64,000 nucleotides of DNA from Osedax fenrisi (GCA_964019155.1 OZ025246.1:3288066-3352065); one strand, 5' to 3'; shown: positions 10,915-22,297, counted from the stretch's first letter. Numbers and translations: made by a program. Notes: generated by a model from the sequence alone, not told the origin.

Positions 10915-11446
10915 AATGGGAGTTCACCCTATCTGAATTAGCCCTATCGGAGTTAGCCCTCTCCGAGTTAGCCCTATCTGAATTAGCCCTATCGGAGTTA
11001 GCCCTATCGGAGTTAGCCCTATCGGAGTTAGCCTTATCTGAATTAGCCCTATCTGAGTTAGCCATATCTGAATTAGCCCTATCGGAGTTAGCCCTATCTG
11101 AATTAGCCCTATCTGAATTAGCCATATCTGAGTTAGTTTATCTAAATTAGCCATATCTGAGTTAGCCCTATCAGAGTTAGCCCTATCTGAATTAGCCCTC
11201 TATGAGTTAGCCCTATCTGAATTAGCCCTATCGGAGTTAGCCCTATCGGAGTTAGCCCATATCTGAATTAGCCCTATCTGAATTAGCCATATCGGAGTTA
11301 GCTCTATCTGAGTTCGCTCTATCTGAATTAGCCCTATGTGAGTTAACCCTATCTGAATTAGCCATATCGGAGTTAGCCCTATCGGAGTTAGCCCTATCGG
11401 AGTTAGCCCTATATGAATTAGCCCTATCGGAGTTAGCCCTATAAGA
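10915..11446. repeat. 15-bp minisatellite, array 2
   Basis: Second array of the GARTTAGCCCTATCK 15-mer, same orientation as array 1, with the same right flank. Confidence 0.9.
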
Positions 11447-11615
11447 GCACCTCGTCTCTCAATAAAATAAGTTATATATATTCGTATAAGAATTGTATAA
11501 TTATGAAATAAATTAAAATAAATTTAAAAATCGTACCAAATTACCTCGTACGAGATTACTGGTAACCATGAATCTCATTGGATGAAACTAATGTTATTAA
11601 AAAGCTCCACCTATT

Positions 11616-11918
11616 GATTATTAGAGGCGAATTAATTTAAAATCTTAATTTATAAATCCACTTTAATATATGATAACACGGTACAATGTAACATTTTGAT
11701 AGTGCATATTAAAGAGGAATAAAAGATGAGTATAACTGGTGTCTTCCGATCTTGCATTTATTTTTTAATTTCGTAGAATCGTCGCTTCGCGACGATGCCG
11801 CATTGTTATATGTTTAGAGAAATATATATATAGAAGATATATATTAACATTTATTATGGATATACCCATATATTGTATACCCATCTATTATAATAAATCA
11901 CAATATGTCGACAACTAG
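11616..11918. other. No gene seen; small hairpin
   Basis: AT-rich, with a hairpin CGTCGC-TTC-GCGACG near 11770-11784. No supported exon, although one should lie between exon e and the terminal exon on phase grounds. Confidence 0.4.
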
Positions 11919-12025
11919 AAAGGAGATTGAACGCATTCTACGAGAAAGTTGACGCCCTATCGCCGAATAAAGCTCGACCTTTGACCTCGTCTCAGAATTC
12001 TATAATTAATGATACGAAATATTAA
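11919..12025 (+). CDS. Candidate terminal exon f, unidentified gene A
   Basis: An open segment begins after AACTAG (phase 1 in) and ends with a TAA at 12023-12025. The peptide contains RRLNAFYEKVDALSPNKARP and ends INDTKY. It is GC-richer than its flanks and looks like a real C-terminus. The acceptor lacks a good pyrimidine tract. The phase does not match exon e, so another exon would be needed between them. It could also be a fragment of an unrelated transposon ORF. Confidence 0.4.
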
Positions 12026-12529
12026 TATAAACTATAATGTTAGATAATGTTATAGACGACGTTGTTAATGTACAATATATTATGGTATATGAATTATATA
12101 TATATATAATTATATTTCATATGTATAGTATACAATTATTGCTTTTACTACAATTATTTTTAATTAAAATAAAGATTCACTACATGATATATTTTATATA
12201 TATACATCATACAAATCAGTATATACTATATACATTTATATAATGATCATTACCGTTTTACCTTATATATATCTCAGAAGAGTGTTATAGAAACATCAAT
12301 TAAGAAAATATGTTAGATTGAGATTATGACCTATTCATCATAGTTAATTATCCTAAAACCAAAATGGAGATAAACAGGATACAAATTAAACTAATTAAAA
12401 ATTGATAAAATATGAACAATAGAATTTTGTGATAAAAACACTTAAAGGTAGAGATAATATAATAAACTAAATATACAAGATAACATGCTAATTAAAAGAA
12501 TAAAACGCTTTAAAAACAATTGAAGAATT
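12026..12529. other. AT-rich, no gene seen
   Basis: The short frame at 12037-12243 is AT-rich and without features. This is the probable 3' flank of candidate exon f. Confidence 0.4.
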
Positions 12530-13170
12530 TCGATAAAATTTGTCCCGAAACTTCTATTGATTCTTTAATATTAGCGTTCTTCAATGTTTTCCAGGTATTT
12601 GAAGGAAAATTCATTTCCGACATTTCAGAATTTGGTTTCCCTAGTACCAAGATCCCAAAGAATCAACACAGAATGGAATAAAAATCCGAGGTGGCGATAC
12701 TTTTCTATCTTCCTGTTATCGGCAGATTCCATACTTGTAATCGAGTCGTAAGGAATTGTGATGTCGACAAAATAACATGAGTTTTTATATTTGATCACAA
12801 GATCTTATTTTAAATTATCTAATGAGATGTAGCTAGTATCGTACTAAATAGGCATTCATATGGCATTCATCTAGGAGCTAGTTAGTACTCCAAGTACAGC
12901 ATCATGTATTTATATCATTATTTTTAGTGATGCAGTACACATATTCAATATGTGCATCGTCGCTTCATCCTTGATGTAGCATTGCCTACATTTTTTATAT
13001 TTTGAGCCTGGAAATCATTTTACTGGAATAGTCTGAGTTCAAGTCATATACCAATAGTTCCAGGATTTGAAAGATAGTGTCGATTCTTCTGATATGTGTG
13101 ATTACCTTAGAATTTGCATCCTGAGACAAACACTCAGCTACACAGGCTATGGATGCACCGAATACACAAG
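12530..13170 (-). pseudogene. R2-like retrotransposon: zinc finger and restriction-like endonuclease part
   Basis: The minus-strand translation, with frameshifts and stops, shows the C-terminal order of R2/NeSL-type non-LTR elements. First comes a CCHC-type finger (CRQCYIKDEATMHILNMC, about 12940-13000), then a weak RHD-like helix, then the endonuclease strand YFVDITIPYDS (about 12744-12776) and KIEKYRHLG. These features are typical of the restriction-like endonuclease of that clade. The piece lies back to back with a plus-strand RT part of the same type, whose domains it complements. Non-functional. Confidence 0.7.
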
Positions 13171-13754
13171 AAAGGTTCAAATTTTCGTCCCATCAGCCTA
13201 CTTCCTACTATATATAAGATATACTCTGGGATACTATCCAACCGAATAATAAAGGTTGCTGTGTCAAAAGAATGGATATCCTCTCAATAAATAGGATTTT
13301 TACCTTTAAGGGGATACAAGAACATACTTAAGTGTGCAAGACATTTTCCTAATTGAATAATCCATTACAGAAGCGAAAAAAAGGCACGATTATCTACATA
13401 TTATATGTATTTATTTGGCTAACGCATTTGGTTCGTTACCAAACTCGACATTAAATAAGTTATATGAATAACTTCCTTTGCTAATACAATATGTGAATAC
13501 AAATATGTTATAGTCCAACTAACTTCCGGAGTAAGACATGGCGATTGTTTATCATCAATTATGAAAATAATTTTGAAATATATATTTATGACCTATTCGA
13601 ATCTAAAGTTAAACGTATAGTTTATGCATATGATTTATCAATAGTCACTGGATCTTATCAGGAAATGAAGTCGGCATTAGATGGAATACTGGAAATATCT
13701 AATAGTATCGGTATCAATTTAAATCCAAGAAAATGCACTAGCATTTCTTTCAAT

Positions 13755-13793
13755 AAGGGTGTTATTGAGGATCGTCAGTTTATGTTGGGTCAA
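13755..13793. repeat. Target-site duplication, left copy (39 bp)
   Basis: Begins AAGGGTGTTATTGAGG and ends GTTGGGTCAA. It is identical over 39 bp to 16421-16459. The two copies flank the LINE at 13794-16420 and lie inside the R2-like RT frame. Confidence 0.9.
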
Positions 13794-13811
13794 TAATTTA
13801 TTATACCTTAC

Positions 13812-15145
13812 TTACCAGGTCGAGCTTGCTCGGCATAGCATGCCACGTTTTTTCCATTCATCTCTGTTTCCCATCAATGTATTCAGTTCATCTGTAGTGC
13901 ATCCGCTGTCTTCTCTAAGTTGTGCAGTATATGTCTTATTCGGCCGTCTAGGTTTTCGTTGCCCATGTAAAGGTGCCCATAGAAGCACTTCGCTGATCAT
14001 TTCTTCTCTGCTTCGCCAACAATGTCATGAGAAACGCATCCTATGTTCTTTAATTGTAATCGTGATCTTTGGGATATTTCTATATAATTCATTATTAGAC
14101 GTATGATCTTGCCATCTTTTATTTAAGGCAGCGCGTAGCATTCTTGTATATGCTCCATCAATCTTTTTCTCTATAGAAGATGTTAATGTCCATATGATGG
14201 AGCCATATACAAGGATCGATTCGACTGTGGCCCTAAAGAAATTTTTCTTCAGCTTTACAGAGAGATTAGATTTCCATATTGATGTCATATTGTTTAGTGC
14301 GGCCCAAGCCTGTCCAATCCTTACACTGACGTCATGATCAGTAGATGCAACACAGCTTCCAAGATACTTGAAATCATTTACTTGTTTGATGATCCCTTTA
14401 GACTTTTTATACAACTATTATTTTTCTGGTTCAGAGAGATATATCCCGTTTTATCTGCATTTACACCTAATCCTATTTCGGCTGCGGCTTCTTCGATTTT
14501 ATGTAGCATTATATTCGCATCTCATACGTTATCTGATGTAATGGCTATATCATCAGCATAATCAGTATCAGTTATGTATATTGCAGGATGTCGGCTACTC
14601 ATTTGTACTCAGATTTTTATTATCATCTAGTGATTTTCTCAAGACATAGTCTAAACATATTATAAAAAGGAAAGGTGCAAGCGTGTCTCCTTGTAATACC
14701 CCAGTAGTGATCTCGAAGTATGGTGTATCTCCATCTGGTGATCTAACCATTGATCTTGTATCATGATTACTTCTACTGTTTCTGTGGGTATTCCATACGC
14801 AGAGAGAATATTTTTCATTTTACCGCAATGTATCGAATCAAATGCTTTGGCGAAGTCTATAAACAATAGTGTCTCATGTAGATTCCTTGATCTTACTCCT
14901 TCAATTATACGTCGAATTGTCAATATTTGTCCTCTAGTTGATCTATTCTGGCGAAAACCGTTCTGATTTTTCAGTAGGATAGGATCGATTTCCGGTCTTA
15001 TGCGATTTAGGAGCATCAAATTATAAATTTTTGCTGCAATGGATGTTAGGGTTATACCTCTATAATTTTTGGCCTGAGAAATATCTCCTTTCTTCGGGAA
15101 CGGTAAAAGACAGCCTTCAGTCCATCTTTTTATTTGATTTTGAGA
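13812..15145 (-). pseudogene. LINE reverse transcriptase and C-terminal domain
   Basis: The RT fingers appear at 14660-15019 (QNGFRQNRSTRGQILTIRRI, then LLFIDFAKAFDSI). The catalytic box YADD is present in minus frame at about 14549-14560, so the core motif is intact. The thumb and connection are in the frame at 14025-14414 (YLGSCV, LTSSIEKKIDG, YTRMLRAALNKRW). The last frame at 13812-14000 holds LLWAPLHGQRKPRRP and ends in RASSTW, the usual end of this protein type. Several frameshifts and stops separate the pieces. Confidence 0.8.
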
Positions 15146-16420
15146 TTATACGCTGTTACAGAAATTTAGCAAAATAATTTGAAATTCTGTCAGTTTCCAA
15201 ACTTCAGCTGGAATTTCATCTACTCCGCAAGCTTTGCCATTATTTATGCTTTTAGTTGCATTGTTAAGTTCTTGTATAGTGAAAAGACCTATTTTTATAT
15301 TCACCTTATTATGTATTTGTAGTATTTCTTCATCATCATCATTAGTTTTGTTAAGTTGACTTCCGAGCAGTTCTTGGAAATGGTTATGCCATATTTGTAT
15401 TCTCTCTCCATTGCTAGATGCTTTTAGTTTTGCGCTGTTCGATTTCTTTCTACCACTAATTTCATTTACGATTGTCAATGCAATAGAAGATTGTTTATTT
15501 GCTGCAGCTATTTCGATATCTTTGATTTTTTTGTTAACATATTTACTCCGTTCTGCATCATATGCAGAAGTCAATTCTTTTATTGTTTTATTAAATTTTT
15601 TCTGATTTTCAAAAGAGATTTGAGAATCTTTAAGTTTTGCTGCTATATGTAAATCCTTGCGTTTTTGACAGATTTCATGGTTTCCCATTGCGTCCTTTTC
15701 TTCTGTTTTAACTTTAATGGTATATAATGGTATATATTTAGCAGATGATTCTTTACAGGCAGTTTCAAAGTAAGTATATGCTGTGTTGGCTGATATTGTT
15801 TCTTCATCATTTTGCAGAGCCTCGAAACGGTTTTTAACTTCGATTATGAACTTATTTCTTATATCGGCTTTGTTGTTTAGGTTACTCCAGTCATACGGCT
15901 TTATTCTACTAGATTTATTTTTATTAGCTCGTAGTGCTAGTTGTATATTAGCTGTTACAATGCGGTGGTCCGATGCTACACTAATAAATGAATTATATGC
16001 TCTACAGTTTTTTACACTGTTTTTCCACTTCTTATTTATCAGTACATAATCAAGTTGAGCTATAGATTTATAAATCTTGTTTGGTGCTTTATGTGTCCAT
16101 AATTGTCCAACTTTTTTCTGGAAGTGTGTATTTAAACATATCAGGTTATTTTCATTTATGAAGTTGTGCAACATATTGCCATTTCTGTTAGCATTTGTGT
16201 GATAGGAGAACTTAGAATTATTTAGTATACCAAGATGTGCATTGAAATCACATCCAATTACTAGCATATTGTGTTTAGGTATCTGTCTTGTGATGGATGC
16301 CAATTCCATATAGAATTATTCAACTTCAAGTTCTTCGCTTACATTTGTTGGACTATAGCATGATATTATAGTGGTGTTTGGATTACCATGGAAAGTGGCC
16401 ACCATTATTCTTGGTGATAT
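15146..16420 (-). pseudogene. LINE APE endonuclease and linker
   Basis: The long frame 15146-16309 (387 aa) carries VIGCDFNAHLG (usually GGDFN), LDYVLI and SDHRIV, the conserved blocks of the apurinic endonuclease of LINEs, then a Lys-rich linker leading to KACGVDEIPAEVWK just before the RT fingers. One in-frame stop separates it from an upstream piece reading ATFHGNPNTTIISCYSPTN, up to 16420. The N-terminal catalytic Asn and Glu region is missing because of 5' truncation. Confidence 0.8.
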
Positions 16421-16459
16421 AAGGGTGTTATTGAGGATCGTCAGTTTATGTTGGGTCAA
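16421..16459. repeat. Target-site duplication, right copy (39 bp)
   Basis: Exact match to 13755-13793. Downstream the interrupted RT frame of the host R2-like element resumes. Confidence 0.9.
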
Positions 16460-16870
16460 GAATTATTATAATGCTCCATATTGGTGAATTTGAAAGATTC
16501 TTGGATATATCAATTGGATCTAAGTTTTGTTTAATGTTATTACTGATATACTAGCACAACTTGATCAACTTTCAGACTCTGGACTAACTTTATGGCAAAA
16601 AATAGAGGTTTTGAGAAGTCACTTAAACCCCTCTCTATCTCATGAGATCTCATCTGGACAAGTCACGAAGGAACTTATTTACGATCTGGACAAATCTATA
16701 AAACAGTTCCTAAGATATAATACTAATACTCTTGACAATGTTGCTACTCCATTCTTCTATACCGACAGACATCTTGGCGGCCTGGTGACTGGTGAAATCA
16801 ACCGGGAAGTAGATATTTGGACCATCACTAAAGCAACGCAATTAATATCTTCTAGAATAATATGATATCC

Positions 16871-18369
16871 TCAATTGCTAATCGCCAACTATCAACTACC
16901 CTAAATTGTTCTATCGGACATGATCATGAAATATCATGGTATTGAGTGCACTCAATACATTTCTACCCGGTAGCAAAAAGCATGGGTTGTATGGTTATAG
17001 ATTGTATATCTACCACTACACATAACATAATATAATAGTCTAGTCACACTTATCAAATTGTATTCAAAAATTAATAATTTAATATATCTGTTAAAAATGT
17101 ATCTATTTTATAATTAATTTTATAAATAATTTAATATAATTTAATTAGTAATTAATTTACTAATTTTTATTAATTTATTAATAAATAATATAACTTTGTA
17201 TCTAAATAAAAACAATTTTAGATTACGATTCATCGGTGGTATTAATATTATAAGGCACTCTATTTTTATGAAAATTAGCATAATTCGCATACTGCTCTCT
17301 GATTGGTTATAGGGTGTCCGTATTAAGACAGACCGTATTAGAGATTTTTATGACCTCTATATTTGATTAATACTTAATTAATATTTGATAACAAATATAG
17401 CAATTATATATATATATATAATGTTTAGAATTCTTTAGTTTTTAAAAATATATTGCTTTGTTTTATATCTATACATTTGTATATTCTTGAGAACATTTAA
17501 GTTGATATTTTTTTCTTAAATTTAAAAAGTATTACAACAATCTGTTTATTGGATATATCAGCTTTATTTAGTATAATTAAAAAATAAAAATACTTATTTA
17601 GACTATTTAAATAACTATGAATAAGGTATTCATTAATATTATTTCGTAGGATTTATGATTTCTGACATACCGATAATGTCCGCATTCGGATACATTCCCC
17701 TACATAAGTATTATTATTATGGGAACAACTATTATTTCTATTATTATTATTATATTATCAATATAATCATCGTATAAGATGTATATATGGACACAGCTTA
17801 TGAATATCATTATGTCTATTAAATATTAAATATTCATGAACAAATATTCATTCATTATTACTATAGTAATATCTTTTATTTATTTTATTAATCGATTATT
17901 ATTTGACTTACGCTATACTATTATGTATTAAAATACTATTCAAGTTATATATTTATATAATATTGATACAATTAAACAGATACAATTAGTAAATTAAATA
18001 TTCTTAGAATATTATTCTTATTAACTATTTAATATTATATGAACTATTATTTATGTATTATGAGTCGGTGTAAGAATTTCCACGTAACAATTATTTGTAT
18101 TTCAAGATCGACGTGTTCACAAATATTGTTATCGTTAAAAACCACACTGTGAACTGTCGCCATACAATAACGTGAGGTTTATATGAAGGATATCCTTAGG
18201 GAATCCTTAGTGTTTCTTCGTACGTATATATTGTCATGAAGCTAAGTCAAGTATCGCGTATCGCGAGTAAATGTAGTGTATGAATGTTAGTTATGATTCT
18301 GAATAAGGAGTTAATTTAGAAGTGACCCCTTATTAACCTCTATTATTTATACTGACTATGATATGCAGT
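16871..18369. other. AT-rich stretch, no gene seen
   Basis: No splice-bounded coding segment, transposon end or RNA gene was found by eye. It contains short ATT and AT runs only. Confidence 0.4.
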
Positions 18370-19110
18370 TAACGAACTAGTTAACTATAGTTCCGTGAGG
18401 AGTCGTTTTAGGGGGAACATGATATGTAACATCGAGTAAGGATTGGGTAGACATACCGGTCCACTCATAGACGTTGTCAATACAGTTCTTTTTAGGGAGA
18501 CCTCTTTTCCTTTACCTTCAATACGACGTATAATATTTAATAGTATAATATTATTTGAAAATGTGTCATATCGTGACTTATGGCCAAACTCATCGTTCAA
18601 CTTTTTACTTTCTATAAAACACGTTCATATGAACCAATTCTGAATATCATTTATTCATGGATATATATATATATATATATTTATCTTTTGTTATCTAAGT
18701 TACCTATATGTGATATTTAGCAATCTCCTATGTGACTTATATTCAAAAGTATTCAATATTTTCTTAGATTTTCTTAGATTCTTCGAGAAAGTCTATGTTT
18801 CGCAACTATACAAAAAGAGTGGATAGAATTAAGAAATTATAGAAGTTGAATTTAATTCTATAACTTATTTCTCTACTTCTCCATATCATTTCCAACCTTA
18901 CCATTATGGATGTAGCAATTCTTATTACTCTTTAGTTTTTTCTATTAGAATTGTCTGTTAGCGTAACCCCAAGATATTTAAACGATTTAACCTTTTCTTG
19001 TTTTTTCCATACATGTTTATTGTCGGATTATTACTATTATATTTATTCGGATCAGGATCATTGATTAAAATCTTACTCTTTTCATGATTTATTTCCATAA
19101 CTAAGTACTT
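18370..19110 (-). pseudogene. LINE ORF2 C-terminal remnant
   Basis: The minus-strand translation near 19060-18940 reads MEINHEKSKILINDPDP and later FKYLGVTLTDN, the conserved segment after the catalytic box of LINE RTs. Near 18520-18400 a shifted frame reads KRGLPKKNCIDNVYEWTGMS, matching the basic C-terminal block (GRPRKTW-DNI-EWTG) of RTE/L1-like LINEs. Many stops intervene. It is a decayed copy distinct from the family at 25602-28991. Confidence 0.65.
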
Positions 19111-19439
19111 CAATGTTATCACAATGAATTATTAAGCGTATACCGTTATCTACATATGTATTACACACTATTAACTATATGATCCTGGTACTGTTTCGTT
19201 AGATTTAAATAACTTGAAATGGTTAAATATTACACACAAATATGCTGTCGCTCTATTATTATTATTATTAAGTAATTAAAAAAAATAACATATTTATCTT
19301 ATTACTTTATTAAATTATAAGTAATATAAGTATAGATTCATTCGATAGCGACTAGATATATTTAGTTATATATATATAAATATAACTATATTGATGTGAT
19401 TTCAAGCTAAGAACTAAGTGCATGTAACAGCCTGGGGTA

Positions 19440-19535
19440 TATAGATCATAGGAACAGTATACTGTTATAGAATATACTTCTATAGAACGCTAGTAAGCTA
19501 GATGTCCCGGGTTCGACGCCAGGTGGCGTTAGATG
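19440..19535 (+). other. tRNA-like sequence with perfect B box
   Basis: GGGTTCGACGCC at about 19509 matches the polymerase III B box. AACGCTA (about 19482) and TGGCGTT (about 19522) can pair as a seven-base stem closing the T-arm. The D and anticodon arms are not convincing and a simple AT-rich tail follows. Best read as a degraded tRNA or SINE remnant. Confidence 0.3.
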
Positions 19536-19689
19536 TTCTCTTGTGCTTATCAATAACTTAATAAATAATAAATCAAGAATACGAGAACATTTTTGTTACT
19601 ATTTGTAGTGCAGTTTCCTAGGCCCTCACGGCTATGTATAACATGTATAAGTATACGACTTCTTGAAGGGTCCATTTGTAGCCATTATT

Positions 19690-19795
19690 TGTAGTGTATT
19701 CGATATATATATATATATATATAAATATATATATATATACATATAGGTATATATACATATAGGTATATATACATATAGGTATATATATACGTAAT
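19690..19795. repeat. AT tract with 18-bp tandem repeat
   Basis: A run of AT dinucleotides is followed by three copies of TATATACATATAGGTA-type units. Confidence 0.8.
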
Positions 19796-20041
19796 TCAAA
19801 GAATACATAGTATTATTACTACATAAGAGCCGATATACCGTATACTGCCGATATACTTATAAGGACATATGTACTCTATATATATGTATACTAATAAACT
19901 ATATCTGAAACTTTCCTAAACTGAATTTGTGTACCCTATATAGTAGTATACTACTATATATATATAATAACACATATGTAAACTATCATTTTAATTACTA
20001 CCATAGTGTGTGTGATAATAACAAAACATAGTCAGTGGTAG

Positions 20042-20055
20042 GTTACCATAGCAAC
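20042..20055 (+). promoter_or_regulatory. RFX X-box
   Basis: GTTACCATAGCAAC fits the RFX X-box consensus (GTNRCC, 0-3 spacer, RGYAAC) at every defined position with a 2-base spacer. It lies 183 bp upstream of the ATG of the LU-domain gene. RFX factors control ciliary and other genes in animals; occupancy here is inferred. Confidence 0.6.
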
Positions 20056-20066
20056 GCGCATGCGCG
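20055..20066. promoter_or_regulatory. NRF1-type palindrome
   Basis: CGCGCATGCGCG is a perfect 12-bp palindrome containing the NRF1 core GCGCATGCGC. It shares one base with the X-box. It is a CpG-dense spot in an AT-rich region, as expected for a core promoter. Confidence 0.55.
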
Positions 20067-20167
20067 AGTATTTACCAGACGATATATTTTAAAATTTAAA
20101 TTTAAATAAAAAATAAAATTTTGTTATTACGATTTTCGTTATACAATATAAAGACGTTACGACGTAT

Positions 20168-20223
20168 CACCTCTACACGACCTCTACACGACCTCTACAC
20201 ACGACCTCTACACGACCTCTACA
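20168..20223. repeat. 11-bp tandem repeat in the presumed 5' UTR
   Basis: About five copies of ACGACCTCTAC end 15 bp before the ATG at 20238. No upstream ATG is created by the repeat. Confidence 0.85.
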
Positions 20224-20237
20224 TTCGTACGGCCATC

Positions 20238-20435
20238 ATGTACGCGTTCTACGTATTGATCCTGGTGTGCGGTACCGCTGTACGGACAACATCCGGTAAG
20301 TTACTCGTCTGTTATAAGTGGCAGTACAGCGGACAGGGTGTGTATAGTATCGTTACAAAAGCTGTCCGCACAAATGCAAACCCGGGCCATGATGATTCAA
20401 ATTTTGTCACGTGTAAGAAAAATCAAATATGTTAC
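20238..20435 (+). CDS. LU-domain (Ly6/uPAR-like) protein, exon 1: signal peptide and first half of domain 1
   Basis: The first exon encodes a secreted three-finger protein. From the ATG, residues 1-19 form a signal peptide (MYAFYVLILVCGTAV core). LU domain 1 follows, with C1 in LLVCYKW and then VTCKKNQICY holding C4 and C5. The exon ends in phase 0 at TAC|GTAAGT. C2 and C3 are absent (Trp stands at the C2 position), so domain 1 has eight cysteines, lacking one of the usual five disulfides. Another GTAAGT at 20296 lies where signal-peptide exons often end, but the downstream frame is clearly LU-like, so I read through it. The start is chosen because the signal peptide follows at once and the promoter motifs lie just upstream. 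LU proteins act outside the cell, often GPI-anchored, as receptor modulators. No orthologue is named; toxin function is not implied. Confidence 0.8.
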
Positions 20436-20478
20436 GTAAGTACATATATAGTAGTTAAATATATACATATACATATAT

Positions 20479-20526
<48 letters not shown>

Positions 20527-21083
20527 TAATTCACTATTCTATTCTACGTTATTTATTAAATTAAGCAAGACACTTTTTTATAAGTCACAGGTATCTATAT
20601 TAAAGTGCTATATATGGTCGACACGCCTACGCTCTTTTGGCAACATAATAGCCTCATAATAGCCGCACAATGTAAACATTTGAGGCTATTAGTTATACTA
20701 TTATGTTGCTATTATGAGGCTATTACTCTTATCCGGGAACATCCAACATATACGTATGTAACTCCGTCGAATACGTCATTCTCAATATAATACCTGTCTG
20801 TATACCATAGAACTAGAGAGAAAGCTTTATATCTAGCGCTATGCTATGTACGATGGTATATATCGATTAATGGCACACGCGGCTGCTTACTAACCGTTGA
20901 GGTATTGTGGGAGGTATGTTTATGTATAGGGTATAATCTATATAAGGGTATACCTCTAACTAAACCTATACGATTCATAACCACAATTATATATTAGCTT
21001 ATTCATTAAGCGCGCGCGCTGACCTATATACTACGACAAACTCATGTATACCCACACACTCAAATTACACTAAATAACATATA
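20436..21083. other. Intron 1, first part, with hairpin and AT tract
   Basis: Contains an AT tract (20489-20522) and a perfect 18-bp inverted pair (20646-20663 and 20708-20725, TAATAGCCTCATAATAGC and complement) with a nested second pair. No coding frame is supported. Confidence 0.6.
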
Positions 21084-22200
21084 TATGAATGAATGAATGA
21101 ATTCAGTTTATAGACAATGTCTAAGGAGAATCAGTGAAAGCGATGAGCTTTTTTAGTTCGATATCTCCTAACAGTAGTGTAATGTCATATTTCATCATCT
21201 TCATTCGGATAAAATACAATAAAATTACATAAAAATAGATATTAAAATAAACAATAAAACAAAACTAAAACAAAACTAAAACAAAATATAAAAGAAAGAA
21301 TAAAATAAAACTAAAACAAATATTTGATTCCCATGTTAGCATCCAAAACAAAGTATAAAATATAATTAATACATTTTTCATAATTGTAATATAATATTTA
21401 TAAAGAATCTAAATATTTGTATCACATATTTTATGTCAATTTTAATAATATTGATATACATATATATATTTGTAGGTTACTATAGGTTATTAATACTGTT
21501 TATAATTGTTTAATTCTAATACTGTTTTTTATTATTTTAATACTTTTAATTTTTAATACTGTTTAGTTTTTTTTTTTATTAGTTATGTAAAGTTAAATAT
21601 ATAAAACGTAAAATTTGAAAAATAAATATAAAATAGGTTTGATAAATAGTAATTTTAAAATTTTTTAAACATTTAATACTGATTTTTTTTATGTTTTTAA
21701 TACTTCTAATTTGTAATACTGTTTTTTTTTTTTTTTGTGTTTAGTTATATGATGTAAAATATATAAAAATGTAAAATATGTAAAAATGTAAAATTGATAT
21801 GGAGAAATACCTATTTAATACTGATTTGTTAATAAAGTTTTATAATATAAAATATTTGTTTAATTTACAATATAATATTAGAAGAAATAATATATTTTTA
21901 ATATTATTAAACATCACACATAAGTGTTATATCTTATATTGGTTAATGAAAAACAATTTCATAACTTTTTTTAATTTATATATATTTGTTATTTTATTTT
22001 TTTTAAGAATATTACCAAATATTATATCATTATAATACTTTATACCTTTGAAGAATATTGTATTTTGGTATTTTGTAGTTTTCATTAATGGTAAAATGAA
22101 TCTATCATTACGTTTATTTAATGTAAAATATTCATTAAAATCAATTTTGTAATTTTTATTTAGCAATTTATAAATTAATATAATATTTCTAAACATCACC
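21084..22200 (-). pseudogene. LINE remnant with 3' tail and ORF2 C-terminus, inside intron 1
   Basis: At 21084-21180 the sequence matches the tail fragment at 3305 (GAATGAATGAATTCAGTTTA and TAGACA then GTCTAAGGAG). At 21927-22199 the minus frame carries a C-terminal LINE block: RFILPLMKT, FFKGIKYYNDI (equivalent to the GxxxWNSLP motif) and a Lys-rich end. Between them, 21540-21800 holds two diverged copies of a T-rich unit around TTTTAATACTG. Tail and C-terminus may belong to one element or to two nested ones. Confidence 0.55.
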
Positions 22201-22257
22201 AGTTCATTTAATTTTAGAATATTATTACTAATAAATAATTCATATGTTATATATATA

Positions 22258-22259
22258 TA

Positions 22260-22293
<34 letters not shown>
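22258..22293. repeat. (AT)n microsatellite
   Basis: AT tract in intron 1. Confidence 0.85.

Positions 22294-22297
<4 letters not shown>

Larger units (their letters stand above)
13794..16420 (-). mobile_element. 5'-truncated APE-type LINE inserted in the R2-like element
   Basis: A 2.6-kb minus-strand non-LTR element bounded by an exact 39-bp direct repeat. Order on the minus strand: partial APE endonuclease, RT, and a C-terminus ending near 13812. It is 5'-truncated within the endonuclease and lacks ORF1. The sharp target-site duplication in an older dead element shows the order of insertion. Clade not assigned; the C-terminal block with FKYLGSCVAS, LVYGSIIWTL and YTRMLRAALN belongs to a widespread invertebrate LINE type. 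Confidence 0.85.
13140..16870 (+). pseudogene. R2-like retrotransposon: reverse transcriptase part, interrupted
   Basis: The plus-strand translation across frameshifts gives RT blocks in order: NFRPISLLPTIYKIYSGIL (about 13180-13236), a GFLPLRGYKN-like block, LANAFGSLPN (about 13420-13450), GVRHGDCLSS (about 13530), then YAYDL where catalytic YADD is expected (13627-13641), and INLNPRKC. The frame is cut at 13793 by another LINE and resumes at 16460 with a FLDISIGSKF block, followed by a 112-residue thumb frame at 16527-16865 containing SGLTLWQKIEVLR and HLGGL. The catalytic Asp to Tyr change and the stops show it is dead. It should be read together with the minus-strand endonuclease part at 12530-13170. 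Confidence 0.75.

Noticed and set aside
10067..11154. ANSDR-repeat ORFs
   Set aside because: 15-bp minisatellite translation without start context, splice sites or composition of a real gene.
19440..19535. Functional tRNA gene
   Set aside because: A good B box, but D and anticodon arms cannot be folded convincingly by eye; left as a tRNA-like remnant.
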